Shown: positions 48,006 to 57,934 of the stretch, piece after piece
Layout of the letters: every line of letters starts with the position of its first letter
How positions within the stretch are numbered: position 1 is the stretch's first letter
Origin: Pectobacterium colocasium
Lineage (GTDB): Bacteria; Pseudomonadota; Gammaproteobacteria; Enterobacterales; Enterobacteriaceae
Length of the DNA: 64,000 nt
NCBI RefSeq assembly: GCF_020181655.1
Contig: NZ_CP084032.1
Location: forward strand, 2,976,001-3,040,000
Direction of reading: 5' to 3'
Notes under the pieces: generated by a model
The model's database searches: none
What the model was told of the DNA's origin: nothing
What the model saw: only the letters and a program-made list of their open reading frames with translations
Position numbers and translations under genes: made by a program

Positions 48006-48927
48006 GGCTGTGTCCCGTAACTATTTTTTGTACAATACGAAGCATAGTTTAACCACAAAAAGTCCTTCAATTTGGCTCGTTACGATTTCTCTGATGATGC
48101 ATGGTTTCTGATTGCACCGATGCTGCCACCTGAGAGAGGTTCTGCTAAAGGGGGGCGGCCTTATCTTGCGCACAGGCATGTCATGAATGGAATATTTTGG
48201 GTTCTTTGTTCTGGAGCGCCGTGGAGGGATTTACCCGAATGCTATGGTCACTGGAAAACGATTTATAACCGCTTTAACCGGTGGTCAAAAACCGGAATAA
48301 TGAACAGCCTTTTCAATAAGCTACGTCAAATTCTGGATGAAAAATCACTGATTGACTGGGATGTCATCGCGCTTGATGGCAGCAATATTCGAGCCCTGAA
48401 AGCCGCTGCAGGAGCTAAAAAAAACATCCCGATGAACTCGACGATCATGGGCTGGGTCGCTCTCGCGGCGGCTTTGGCACCAAGATCCATCTGGCGACAG
48501 ATGGCACCGGATTGCCATTAAGTTTCTGTCTGAGCGGTGGGCAAGCCCACGAAAGCCAGTATGCAAAAGACCTGCTCAACCGAGTTGGTGTTATTCGTAA
48601 AAGTGGGTGCCTGAAATCGCGTCCAAAAGCTGTACTGGCGGATAAGGGATACTCAGGGAAAAGTCTTCGTATTTATTTGAAGGTTAAGGGAATAAAGTCA
48701 GTCATCCCTTTTAAACGGAATGAGAAAGCCAGTCAGGATAGACGCAGAAAACTCAATAGCCGGTTGTACAAAAAACGCAATGTTGTGGAGCGCTGCTTTG
48801 CGGGATTAAAGGAAAATCGTCGCATCGCTACACGCTCAGAAAAAACAGCAAGAAATTATCTGAGTATGCTTAAACTGGGGGCGATCCGGTTATTTTTGAA
48901 GCGACTGTTAAGTTAAGGGACACAGCC
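48006..48927 (+). mobile_element. IS5-family (IS427-group) insertion sequence
   Basis: About 922 bp. Terminal inverted repeats are GGCTGTGTCCCGTAAC at the left and its complement with one mismatch at the right (GTTAAGGGACACAGCC). TA flanks both ends, the small target duplication typical of this group. It contains a two-frame transposase gene. It appears intact and lies inside the flagellar glycosylation island. Confidence 0.92.
48072..48916 (+). CDS. IS5/IS427-group transposase made by -1 frameshifting
   Basis: The first frame runs 48072-48521, starting at TTG (ARYDFSDDAWFLIAPMLPPERG). It carries the first catalytic Asp in VIALDGSNIRA. An 8-A slippery run at 48417-48424 allows a -1 shift into the second frame, which continues KKHPDELDDHGLGRSRGGFG and then TKIHLATDG. 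That frame includes the second Asp (VLADKGY) and final Glu (VERCFAGLKENRRI) of the DDE triad, ending at 48916. Without the shift the first frame reads out-of-frame nonsense to 48521. The fusion would be about 280 residues. Confidence 0.9.
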
Positions 48928-49026
48928 TAGCGCATAGTGTAACATCAACTCATCCCTGAGAAAAAATTCAAATCTAATTATAAATATTTATACCTTAGCT
49001 TTCACATTTTTAAATAAAACCATCAA

Positions 49027-49818
49027 TTATTTTATTTTATTTATCTCAATCCTTCCGCTTTCAAATTTAATATCAAAATATTTTTTATGTTTCATGTTTT
49101 GTGCAATGTAATCTTCATCTCCAATTTTAAAAACATCGTATCCTAATTTTTTAACTTCATCAAACAATGCTTTTCTCTTATCTGCAAACCAATCAAGCTC
49201 CCAACACTCAAAGAAAAATGGAGGATAATTATATCGTTCTAAAAAGTCATGTGCACCGTTCAAAACATCAAGCTCAAATCCTTCAACATCGATTTTTACT
49301 ACTGATACATTATGATCCCCTGTTATTGAATTTAAGTTCAAAGTTCCGACCGAAAATGTATCATTGTTTCTTTTATATTCAACCCCTCTTTTTTTTCTGC
49401 TTTCTTCATCAATAGAAAAAGCACCAATGTTCCAATTTGAAAAATAATCTATTTCCGGCATTTCAATACTACCTATTTCGGAAGAAATAGCATTATTAAA
49501 CACATAGACATTATCCAAACTGTTTAAAAAAACATTTCCACATAATTGATAATATATTATTCTCTGAGGTTCAAAACTATAAACCGCACCATTGTTTTTT
49601 GAAATAGACTTAGCAATAGGAATAGTATATGCACCCAAATTTGCACCAATATCAAAAACCACAGGAGAAACTTCTTCTCTTACAAACAATTCAGACAATT
49701 TTAATACTACTTCATCCCAAACTCCGCGATGATAAAGAGAAGTAGATATCACATCACTTGTTGAAAAAAGCAAATATTTATCATTATCAGTTGATATTAA
49801 ATTAACTCTTGGTAACAT
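49027..49818 (-). CDS. FkbM-family SAM-dependent methyltransferase
   Basis: 263 residues from the ATG at 49818, where GGAGA lies at good spacing; earlier ATG and TTG codons lack a site. The SAM-binding motif I is VVFDIGANLGAYTIP, followed by YSFEPQ and VVKIDVEGFELDVLNGA, the FkbM hallmarks. The family O-methylates sugars or polyketides. The gene is extremely AT-rich, unlike the chromosome around it. With two glycosyltransferase genes next to it and fliC beyond, methylation of a flagellar glycan is the likeliest job. Confidence 0.85.
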   Translation of the reverse strand: MLPRVNLISTDNDKYLLFSTSDVISTSLYHRGVWDEVVLKLSELFVREEVSPVVFDIGANLGAYTIPIAKSISKNNGAVYSFEPQRIIYYQLCGNVFLNSLDNVYVFNNAISSEIGSIEMPEIDYFSNWNIGAFSIDEESRKKRGVEYKRNNDTFSVGTLNLNSITGDHNVSVVKIDVEGFELDVLNGAHDFLERYNYPPFFFECWELDWFADKRKALFDEVKKLGYDVFKIGDEDYIAQNMKHKKYFDIKFESGRIEINKIK

Positions 49819-49878
49819 CTGAATCTCCATCAAAAAAAATCATCTGTAATAAAAAATCTCAGAAAAACCGTTCAAAAA

Positions 49879-50697
49879 CTATCGTTTAAAAAAAGAATAA
49901 TTAGTAGCATATTTGCTTTTTATCACTTTCAATAAATCAATTACTTTACTTGGTTCTTTTTCCATAAATTCTATAGGAAAGCATCCATGTTTTTCTTTAA
50001 AAAACTCTACCGCAGCAGATCTTAAATCATTATAACCATCTTTTCGACATATTGTTGATTGAGACTCACTCCATTCCTCATCACCAATATATTCCCAAGA
50101 GTTAGGAATGTCTGGAAAATAGCCAAATTGTGGGTGCAACCCAGCCTTAAAAGCAGAAACAGTATGGTCAACATGTTCCATTGCGTTATAATAACCCTCA
50201 TCCATTAAACCAATCTTATCCAAACATCTTTTGGTATAATACGAAAATGCACCAACACAGAATCCATATAAAGGCAACTCCAGCCCTTCATATGCAACTT
50301 TCAGGTTTACAATAGGCTTTCCGTTTGTATCTTTATTATTATTACCATGTTGGCTAAAATTCAAATGCTGTATACCTGTTTTCTTTGAAACCGATATATA
50401 GGTTTCAAACACATTTTTGTCTTTTATAAAAACATCATCTTCGATCAAAAAGAAGTGTTCGACTTTTTTAGATTGAAGATACTTCAATGCTATATTTTTG
50501 CTTTTCCCGACACCTAAATTAACATGATTATGAATCACATTGCAGGAAATTGAATCAAACTGGTTATGTTTTTCTCCATCATTGACAATAACCAATTCAT
50601 CTATAAAATCAAGAGGAAGAGAGTTATATAGTTTCGACAGCCCTTCTGGCCGATTATACGTCACTATACCAACACCGACCTTTTTATTTCCAATCAT
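49879..50697 (-). CDS. GT2-family glycosyltransferase
   Basis: 272 residues with a GT-A fold: GVGIVTYNRPEGL at the start, VNDGEKHNQF, and the acidic FLIEDDVF at about 83-90 as the metal/nucleotide-sugar site. It is strongly AT-rich like the FkbM gene and on the same strand, 60 bp upstream of that gene, so they were probably transferred and are transcribed together. The sugar donor cannot be deduced. Confidence 0.82.
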   Translation of the reverse strand: MIGNKKVGVGIVTYNRPEGLSKLYNSLPLDFIDELVIVNDGEKHNQFDSISCNVIHNHVNLGVGKSKNIALKYLQSKKVEHFFLIEDDVFIKDKNVFETYISVSKKTGIQHLNFSQHGNNNKDTNGKPIVNLKVAYEGLELPLYGFCVGAFSYYTKRCLDKIGLMDEGYYNAMEHVDHTVSAFKAGLHPQFGYFPDIPNSWEYIGDEEWSESQSTICRKDGYNDLRSAAVEFFKEKHGCFPIEFMEKEPSKVIDLLKVIKSKYATNYSFFKR

Positions 50698-50719
50698 AAT
50701 TCACCTCAAAAAAATATAT

Positions 50720-53700
50720 TTATTGCGGCAACCAGGCTTGTAACCAATCAGTTAAGCCATCACCTTCTAACATCCAATCCTGATAAACAGCATCACGTAG
50801 TTGATCGCCCATTTTCTCTGTAGCATCCCTATCAGCCAAATGCATACGTATTGCATCCACCCAATTTTTAAAACGGTTATCAACACGAGTTACAGGTAAA
50901 CCACAGCGATAAGGCTCAATATCAGTACAAATTACAGGAATGCCACAAGCACCTAATTCCATCAAACGCAAGTTGCTTTTGCATTCATTAAATTGATTAT
51001 ATTCCAACGGGACCAATGCCAAATCAAGATTCAAACTCGCTGTCTTTTGTGGGTAGTAATCAATAGGAACACCCGAATGAAACTCACATTTCACGCCTTC
51101 GGGCTTCATCCCCATAAAGACCCATTCAACCTCATTTTCCAATTCTTTTACGACTGAGCGGAGAATCGCCAAATCGCCCTTATGGCTACTTCCCCCAGCC
51201 CAACCAACACGGGGCTTTTTACCTTGTCGACGTAAACTGACAAGCCCCTTCCACCACGATGCAGGTAAGCGGTTATAAGCAACACGAATATCAGTGTGAT
51301 ATTTAGAATAAGCCTCAGCTAGAGCTGGCGTCGACACCACCACCCAATCTACGGCGTCTAACGCTTTGCGGAAGTTTTTAATCAATTTTTGAGTGAAATG
51401 CTTTCTGTTACCACTATTAATTGGCACATTCAGAATATAGTCATCAAATTCAGCAACAACGGCAGCCTGAGTATATCGACGATATTGAGCTGCAACATTC
51501 GGCAATGCCACACCAGCTGCGCCTTGAATAATGACAACATCAGGTGCGATATCAACAACATCTACCGTCTTTATCAGACCATGTTTTAAGCCACCTTCAA
51601 TATGCATTTCTCTTTCTAATTCCTGAAAAGGAAGTATTACTCTATAGTGACCACAACCATGCCAATCAGAGTGCACCCCCATGACGACAGGTAAAGGGCG
51701 GCCTGGGAGCGGCCGCTGGAAGCGCGACATTTCGGGTGTTAACGCAAAACCAGGGGAATATTTCCCATAAGCAGGATGATAACATGGGTCATTAGTGAGT
51801 TGTGGTAACCAACGTTCATAGAGTGCATCAATGTCTGTGATTTGTGGTTGAGAAGGTAAATTAAAGCGTTGCAATAGACGTGACGCCCCGCCCAAATGAA
51901 TCAACTCAGCGTCTGGCGTCCAAACAACCAAATACCCTTGTTGTCGAGCTTTTAGCGCAAGATCGACATCGCCAAAATAAGTAGGGTACTGTTGCTCATC
52001 GAATCCCCCCAGTTCAAAGTAGACATCGCGGCGTATCATCATGCAAGCGGCACTCACTGCACTGACATTATGCGTCGTACATAAACGATTCATATAGCCT
52101 TTTGAGTCTGCAGGCGCCCCCTGAAAAGCAATCGCAGCACTGTCATTCATGCCCAAAACAATGCCACCGTGCTGAACTCGCCCATCCGCAAACGCTAATT
52201 TTGCGCCAACAATGCCTACCTCTGGGCGCAGAGCATGGTTTAGTAATGCAGCCAACCACGTTCCATTCGTGATTTCAGTGTCATTATTAAGAAAAAGTAA
52301 CACATCTCCTTTCGCTTTTTCGGCTGCGAAATTATTTATGGCAGAAAAATTAAACGGGTGTGGCCATGATAAAATCTGAATTTGGGCCAAATTCATCTCG
52401 GCAAGTTTGCTGAGATACTGACAAGTGCCTGGGTCTGTTGACTGATTATCGACAACCAACAATTCATAATAGGGATATTGTGTATGCTCCATCAGCGTTT
52501 CAATACACCGGCTGATTACAGAAAGATGATCACGGGTAGGAATGATGATCGATATCAGCGGTTTATGCTCATGATGATATTGAATATGGCACATTCCCTC
52601 TTTCTCGTCGGAAGCGATGTGCGCATCAATATTGCAACGAGTGAGATGCCGCTGAACGACATAGGAATAATCATTGCTCACGTCGCCACTGCGTAGCCAG
52701 TCAAACAAGGTTTGCTCAGTGTAAACTAGCACTTCAGGAACATGCCCTAATGCCTGCGGGCCTTCTTGTTCAATCAATTGCCAAACAGCATCATACAGTT
52801 CAAGACCACCATCAAGAGGAATAAACTCCTCCAGTGAACGTAATGATGGCACATCGAAAGCCAAGCTGCGCCCAATATAAGGGTAGCTGCGTAACATATC
52901 GATATTGCACTCAGGCTTAAGCAGAGGATTATCAGCCTTACCCTCTTTAATAATCGCTTCATCAAAATAGAATGCCCGAGCGGAAGGGAAACGCAATCGA
53001 TATTCTGCCAGTAATAACAGCGCATGTGGCAAAAGTCGCTCGCCAGCAGGCAAAATAAATAAAAATGAAGACGATGTTTGATTAATAAGTTCATTTAATG
53101 TGTTGCTGGTATCAGTATTAGCAGATAGCCAGACGGCACCATCAGGAATGGTGCCACGGTTATCAATGTCATCTGCCAATACATAGACATGACTTGCTGC
53201 ATAATACTGCGACTGCACACTGGCTAATGACAGTGATGTTGACAACTCATCACTTCCTTGAGCCATAATGACCACACCAATATTACCAACTTCTGGGTAA
53301 GCCTGAATAAACGCCTGCAAAAAATGACGCCGAGTTGGACTAATGCATCGTTCGCTTAGCCATTGATCAACAGAATAAAAAGGTTTGGTTTTATCGCGTA
53401 AAGTTAAATTATGGAGCGTAAGCCGCTGTAACTCTTGGTCCGTTATGGTTTTAAGCGCAGGCTCAGGGAGCGTTTTCAATAGCTCATCCAGAGCCGTGGA
53501 AAAATCCCAACGCGTCTTATAATAAGCCATCCGTTGTTGCGTGTATTCCACTGCGCGTTGATGGCCTTTAACGATGTCGTCTGCAACTTCTCTAGCCGAA
53601 AGCGGTTTTCCTGTTGTTTCCTCACGGAACACATTACCTTCAGTTAACTCTGTATTAACATAGCCAATAAACTCATTACCACGATATAAATAAACAGGTA

Positions 53701-54400
53701 TACCAGAGCACAACACACACTGGCCAATGCGACCACTCGTGAGGACGGCATCGTAATCTTGCAGGTGTTCACTTTGAAGCCATTGATCTCGACTAAGCAA
53801 ATCACAGTTAACGTAATGAGGCAAAAGTTCATCTGCAAGTGAGCCCAAAAAAGGTGAATTTGCATCAGCGATCACAAGCAATTTTTTAAGACCGCGTTTT
53901 CCTCGTGCGGTCACCTGTGCCTCATTATGTTTAGACACAGGAGTAGGGAAAACCTGGATAATTGATGGTTCAATACCGCCATCACGTAAAAAATTGCACA
54001 GTCGCGGCAATGTAACGAGTGCTTTATCTGCCAAGCGGTTTTCTAATGTAACATCCGCAGGCATCACTTCCCGTCCCTGCAATGACAGATGATCAAAAAT
54101 AATATTTGTCGGTATGCCGCCGTTTAACAAGCGTCTGAGCAGGCTGGTATTCAACGATGTGTACTGTAACCAAAGGAGATCATAGTTCTCGATAAATTCG
54201 TATTCTGCGCTATCAGTTACAAACAGTGTTTTATCCACATACCGCTGCTCAATGAGCATTTTTACTTCGTTATCATATTGATGACAATAAACATCAACAC
54301 ACCAGCCTCTATCGAGAAATTCATTGATGAGGTCTAACGCTGCTAATGTCTCATCCTGATAGTCAGTAAGTTGAAGAGTGCTGATAAAAACACGTGGCAT
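50720..54400 (-). CDS. Large multidomain flagellin-type glycosyltransferase (Fgt/FgtA-like)
   Basis: 1226 residues. Residues 1-330 resemble a GT-B/glycogen-synthase-like half. Residues 370-580 look like a degenerate GT2 domain lacking a clear DXD. Residues 615-860 are a full GT2 domain (LISIIIPTRDHLSVISRC, VVDNQSTDPGT, LFLNNDTE at 702-709, SAACMMIRRDVYFELGGFDE). Residues 900-1226 form a GT4-like domain (VGWAGGSSHKGD, NLRLMELGACGIPVICTD). Proteins of this size beside fliC in Pseudomonas (Fgt1/Fgt2, FgtA) glycosylate flagellin. It ends upstream of the GT2 gene with 22 bp between, and starts 159 bp after fliC. Composition is closer to the core than its AT-rich neighbours. Confidence 0.85.
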   Translation of the reverse strand: MPRVFISTLQLTDYQDETLAALDLINEFLDRGWCVDVYCHQYDNEVKMLIEQRYVDKTLFVTDSAEYEFIENYDLLWLQYTSLNTSLLRRLLNGGIPTNIIFDHLSLQGREVMPADVTLENRLADKALVTLPRLCNFLRDGGIEPSIIQVFPTPVSKHNEAQVTARGKRGLKKLLVIADANSPFLGSLADELLPHYVNCDLLSRDQWLQSEHLQDYDAVLTSGRIGQCVLCSGIPVYLYRGNEFIGYVNTELTEGNVFREETTGKPLSAREVADDIVKGHQRAVEYTQQRMAYYKTRWDFSTALDELLKTLPEPALKTITDQELQRLTLHNLTLRDKTKPFYSVDQWLSERCISPTRRHFLQAFIQAYPEVGNIGVVIMAQGSDELSTSLSLASVQSQYYAASHVYVLADDIDNRGTIPDGAVWLSANTDTSNTLNELINQTSSSFLFILPAGERLLPHALLLLAEYRLRFPSARAFYFDEAIIKEGKADNPLLKPECNIDMLRSYPYIGRSLAFDVPSLRSLEEFIPLDGGLELYDAVWQLIEQEGPQALGHVPEVLVYTEQTLFDWLRSGDVSNDYSYVVQRHLTRCNIDAHIASDEKEGMCHIQYHHEHKPLISIIIPTRDHLSVISRCIETLMEHTQYPYYELLVVDNQSTDPGTCQYLSKLAEMNLAQIQILSWPHPFNFSAINNFAAEKAKGDVLLFLNNDTEITNGTWLAALLNHALRPEVGIVGAKLAFADGRVQHGGIVLGMNDSAAIAFQGAPADSKGYMNRLCTTHNVSAVSAACMMIRRDVYFELGGFDEQQYPTYFGDVDLALKARQQGYLVVWTPDAELIHLGGASRLLQRFNLPSQPQITDIDALYERWLPQLTNDPCYHPAYGKYSPGFALTPEMSRFQRPLPGRPLPVVMGVHSDWHGCGHYRVILPFQELEREMHIEGGLKHGLIKTVDVVDIAPDVVIIQGAAGVALPNVAAQYRRYTQAAVVAEFDDYILNVPINSGNRKHFTQKLIKNFRKALDAVDWVVVSTPALAEAYSKYHTDIRVAYNRLPASWWKGLVSLRRQGKKPRVGWAGGSSHKGDLAILRSVVKELENEVEWVFMGMKPEGVKCEFHSGVPIDYYPQKTASLNLDLALVPLEYNQFNECKSNLRLMELGACGIPVICTDIEPYRCGLPVTRVDNRFKNWVDAIRMHLADRDATEKMGDQLRDAVYQDWMLEGDGLTDWLQAWLPQ

Positions 54401-54510
54401 GACAGAAAACCTTCTACAAAAGGGAAGGACGACGATGCTATTATATTACTGGAAAAGAAGGGTATTTACCTATCAATAAACCTGCGTATGATTGCTTTAT
54501 TTCAGACATA

Positions 54511-54537
54511 AAAAACCCGGCGCGTTGCCGGGTTATG
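54511..54537 (-). terminator. Terminator of fliC
   Basis: AACCCGGC / GCCGGGTT stem with a 5-nt loop. On the minus strand it is followed by a T-run, right after the fliC stop. Confidence 0.9.
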
Positions 54538-54559
54538 AAATACCTTATTTTGCTGACAA

Positions 54560-55435
54560 TTAACGCAGCAGAGACAGTACAGTCTGAGGAACCTGATTCG
54601 CCTGAGACAGGACAGATGTACCTGCCTGTTGTAGAATATTTGCTTTACTCATATTCGACACTTCGGTTGCATAATCTGCATCCTGAATTCGACCACGAGC
54701 ATTAGACAGATTGTTGATAGTGTTGTTCACGTTAGTGATTGTGGATTCAAAACGGTTCTGAATCGCACCCAGGTTACTACGCGCGGTATCTACCGCTTGT
54801 AATGCCAAATCAACAGCAGCAACGAGCGCTTGAGCTGTACCACCTGAACCACCTACACCGGTGGTAGCAGTGGCATCAAAACCACTAATACTAGATGCAA
54901 CACCAGATAAGCCACCACCAGTACCAGTGGTTGCATTAATCAATGCACCAGAGTCAATAGTAATGACTTCATTCGCACCGGTGTTAGCACCAACCTGGAT
55001 ATCAACGTTATTGCCCGACGCATTCAGGAGGCTTTTACCGTTAAAAGAGGCTGACTGAGCCACACGGTCAATCTCATTTAAGCGCAGTTGCATTTCTTTT
55101 TTGATAGAATCACGGTCAGTTGTACCGTTAGTATCACTCGCAGCCTGAACCGCCAACTCACGGATACGTTGCAAGTTGTTGTTGATTTCGTTCAGATTAC
55201 CTTCTGCAGTCTGCGTCAGAGAAATACCGTCGTTAGCGTTACGCGCTGCCTGAGTCAGGCCTTTAACCTGTGCAGTCATACGGTTAGCAATCGCCTGACC
55301 AGCAGCATCGTCTTTCGCGCTGTTGATACGCAAGCCAGAAGACAAACGCTCAATAGCAGTACCCAGAGAAGATTGTGATTTGTTCAGGTTGTTCTGGGTA
55401 ACCAGAGACATCATGTTAGTGTTAATACCGGCCAT
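54560..55435 (-). CDS. fliC: Flagellin, short form
   Basis: 291 residues. The conserved N-terminal D0/D1 ([21 protein letters not shown] to about residue 140) and C-terminal D1/D0 ([20 protein letters not shown] to the end LLR) are complete. The exposed D2/D3 part is reduced to about 60 residues rich in Gly, Ala, Thr and Ser ([20 protein letters not shown]), against about 300 in E. coli. Short Ser/Thr-rich flagellins are typical where the filament is O-glycosylated. A consensus sigma-28 promoter lies upstream, and glycosyltransferase genes follow downstream. Confidence 0.97.
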   Translation of the reverse strand: MAGINTNMMSLVTQNNLNKSQSSLGTAIERLSSGLRINSAKDDAAGQAIANRMTAQVKGLTQAARNANDGISLTQTAEGNLNEINNNLQRIRELAVQAASDTNGTTDRDSIKKEMQLRLNEIDRVAQSASFNGKSLLNASGNNVDIQVGANTGANEVITIDSGALINATTGTGGGLSGVASSISGFDATATTGVGGSGGTAQALVAAVDLALQAVDTARSNLGAIQNRFESTITNVNNTINNLSNARGRIQDADYATEVSNMSKANILQQAGTSVLSQANQVPQTVLSLLR

Positions 55436-55505
55436 AATAGATTTCCTTAATCGATGAGATGTAAGTTTCGGGTTAGACCCACGGGTTCATCCCCGTCGCT
55501 AACAT

Positions 55506-55532
55506 TTATCGGAACACTTTTCAGAAGCTTTA
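55506..55532 (-). promoter_or_regulatory. Sigma-28 promoter of fliC
   Basis: On the minus strand TAAA, a 15-bp spacer, then TCCGATAA (plus-strand coordinates 55529-55532 and 55506-55513). This is within one base of the FliA consensus TAAA-N15-GCCGATAA and about 70 bp before the start codon. Confidence 0.9.
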
Positions 55533-55625
55533 ATTTTTTTTCCAAATTTTTTCCGAGAATAAAACATCTCGGTCTTAACCTTCCATATGCTAGTAGCCAA
55601 GTCAGCATCGCATCTATGTTAATGC

Positions 55626-55652
55626 TAAACTTATTGACGACTCTGCCGATAC
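55626..55652 (+). promoter_or_regulatory. Sigma-28 promoter of fliDST
   Basis: TAAA at 55626-55629, a 15-bp spacer, GCCGATA at 55645-55651, pointing to fliD 45 bp downstream. The arrangement divergent from the fliC promoter is as in E. coli. Confidence 0.92.
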
Positions 55653-55696
55653 TCATTAGGTAGATCAGTAACCCTGAACAATAAAAGGACTCGAAC

Positions 55697-57085
55697 ATGG
55701 CAAGTATTTCTTCTTTAGGAGTAGGCTCCGGTCTGGATTTGACGACGTTGCTAACTAATTTAAGAACCGCTGAAAATCAGCGTTTGACACCAATCACTAC
55801 CCAGCAGAGCAGTTATAAAGCTCAGCTTACCGGCGTAAGTGCACTAAAAAGTGCTTTAGACAAACTCAATACGGCTAACAATGCCTTAGCCAAATCCGAG
55901 TCTTTTGGTATCGTTACGGGGTCTATTGACGCAATCACCAATACCAAAGTTTCAAGTACCAATAAAGCGTTCACTGCGACAACAGCGAGCAAAGCCGTTG
56001 CTGGAAGCTACAGCATAGAAGTAAAACAATTAGCGCAAGCACACTCGATTACTTCCTCGGTGCAAGCCAGTGCAACCACTGCATTAAGCGCAACGGATAC
56101 TACGCTAAAGATTGCTCAAGCTGACGGAAAATCACTGACCATTGACATTAAGGGAGGAGAAACCTCACTCAATGATGTTCGCGATGCGATTAACAAAGCG
56201 AATGGTGGAGTGACCGCCAGCGTAGTGAAGGCGAAAGATAACGAATACTATTTAATGTTAACCGCTAAAAATAGCGGTGAAAAAGGTGAAATTACATTAA
56301 CTGATAGTAGCAATGTTTTGGGTTCAACAACCGAGAAAGTCGCGGCACAAAACTCAGTAATTATTGCAAACGGTATCGAAATTGAACGCCAAAGTAATAC
56401 GATCGATGATGCATTCGAAGGTGTCACGCTAACGTTACAAGCAAAAACAGAAGCAGACAAACCTGAAACCTTGACCATCGATCAAGATATTACTGGGATG
56501 AAAGACGCAGTTAAGGCATGGGTTGATGCTTATAATGCGTTACAAGACACTATTATTGCGCAAACAAAATATACCGCAGTTAAAGCGGGTGAGGATCAGT
56601 CCAGTAGTAACGGTGCGCTGATCGGCGACTCAACTATTCGTAGTATTCAAAACCAACTTAAAGCACAACTCACCACAATTCAAAGTGAAAGCGGTGAATT
56701 TCGTATTCTTGCTGATTTAGGCGTTACACAAAACTTTAAGACCGGTAAACTTGAAATAAATAATACTAAACTCGAAAAAGCACTAAAAGAAGAACCGGGC
56801 AAAGTTCAAACCTTTTTCGTCGGTGACAGTAAGGAAACCGGTTTTGCTACGCAAACCCGTAGCTATATGAAGGAACTTCTTGATACAACCGACGGAACGA
56901 TTAAAAACAAGCAAGATAGCATTGATAAAACATTGAAATCACTGAGTACTCAGTACACGAACGTCAGTGACAGTATTGAACAAACGATTGCTCGTTATCA
57001 AAAACAATTCACCGCGTTAGATAAAGCAATGTCTAGCATGAACAGCACAGTCAGCCAGTTAACCAGCATGTTCAAGAATCTCTAA
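55697..57085 (+). CDS. fliD: Flagellar filament cap protein FliD
   Basis: 462 residues. The conserved N-terminus (SISSLGVGSGLDLTTLLTNLRTAE) and C-terminal coiled coil (LDKAMSSMNSTVSQLTSMFKNL) frame a variable middle. FliD forms the pentameric cap that folds exported flagellin at the filament tip. AAAGGA precedes the ATG. First gene of fliDST. Confidence 0.97.
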   Translation: MASISSLGVGSGLDLTTLLTNLRTAENQRLTPITTQQSSYKAQLTGVSALKSALDKLNTANNALAKSESFGIVTGSIDAITNTKVSSTNKAFTATTASKAVAGSYSIEVKQLAQAHSITSSVQASATTALSATDTTLKIAQADGKSLTIDIKGGETSLNDVRDAINKANGGVTASVVKAKDNEYYLMLTAKNSGEKGEITLTDSSNVLGSTTEKVAAQNSVIIANGIEIERQSNTIDDAFEGVTLTLQAKTEADKPETLTIDQDITGMKDAVKAWVDAYNALQDTIIAQTKYTAVKAGEDQSSSNGALIGDSTIRSIQNQLKAQLTTIQSESGEFRILADLGVTQNFKTGKLEINNTKLEKALKEEPGKVQTFFVGDSKETGFATQTRSYMKELLDTTDGTIKNKQDSIDKTLKSLSTQYTNVSDSIEQTIARYQKQFTALDKAMSSMNSTVSQLTSMFKNL

Positions 57086-57115
57086 AGTTTGCCGATTAAG
57101 TAGATAGGTAACGAG

Positions 57116-57526
57116 ATGTACAATATGAAAGGCAGCCAGGCCTACGCTCAGGTAGGCCTTGAGAGTAGTGTAATGAGCGCTAGCCCTCATCAGCTTATCG
57201 TTATGCTGTTTGATGGTGCGCGCAGTGCCATGGTGCGTGCACGCATCCTCATGGAGCAAGGCGACATACCCGGCAAAGGTATGGCCTTATCTAAAGCTAT
57301 CGATATTATCACTAATGGACTGAAAGCTGGCTTAGATATGGAAAGGGGCGGAGAACTCGTTGAAAACCTGTCTGCTCTGTATGACTACATGTCTCAGCGT
57401 TTGCTGATTGCAAATTTACATAACGATGCAAAAGCGATAGAAGAAGTTGAAGCGTTGTTGGAAAATATCGCTGATGCCTGGCGGCAAATCGGTCCTAATT
57501 ACAAACCAGAGCAGGAAGTACGTTAA
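57116..57526 (+). CDS. fliS: Flagellin export chaperone FliS
   Basis: 136 residues, all-helical. QAYAQVGLESSVMSASPHQLIVMLFDGA is the FliS signature. It binds the C-terminus of FliC in the cytoplasm and hands it to the export gate. Its stop codon overlaps the fliT start by one base. Confidence 0.97.
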   Translation: MYNMKGSQAYAQVGLESSVMSASPHQLIVMLFDGARSAMVRARILMEQGDIPGKGMALSKAIDIITNGLKAGLDMERGGELVENLSALYDYMSQRLLIANLHNDAKAIEEVEALLENIADAWRQIGPNYKPEQEVR

Positions 57527-57906
57527 TGGCCTCCCCCCATCGGCTTCTAAAAGATTACCAACAACTTTTGTCTTTGAGTCAAAAAATTCTTCATTTGGCC
57601 ATCACCGGTCAATGGGATACGTTGGTTGAACAAGAGATTGTTTATGTTCAGTCCGTTGAAGGCTTAGTGAACACGCCCATTCCTGACGAAATTGACAGTG
57701 TGATGCGTCTGCATCTGCGACAAATTTTGCAGGAAGTGATGGATAATGAAGCGAAAGTAAAACAACTTCTGCAGAAGCGGATGGACGAGTTAAGTTCGTT
57801 AATGGGGCAGTCACTGAAACAAAAGTCAATTAATACGACTTATAGCGAATTTTCGGGACAAAGACTGCTGCCTGGCGATGCCTTACCTGATGAAACACAT
57901 TCATAG
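57526..57906 (+). CDS. fliT: Flagellar chaperone and FlhDC antagonist FliT
   Basis: 126 residues, helical. FliT is the export chaperone for FliD and, when free, blocks FlhDC. HRLLKDYQQLLSLSQKILHLAITGQWDTLVE is typical. It overlaps fliS by 1 bp and ends in front of a strong terminator, closing the fliDST operon. Confidence 0.93.
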   Translation: MASPHRLLKDYQQLLSLSQKILHLAITGQWDTLVEQEIVYVQSVEGLVNTPIPDEIDSVMRLHLRQILQEVMDNEAKVKQLLQKRMDELSSLMGQSLKQKSINTTYSEFSGQRLLPGDALPDETHS

Positions 57907-57934
57907 CACCACGTTATAGATATAACGTTCTCAC

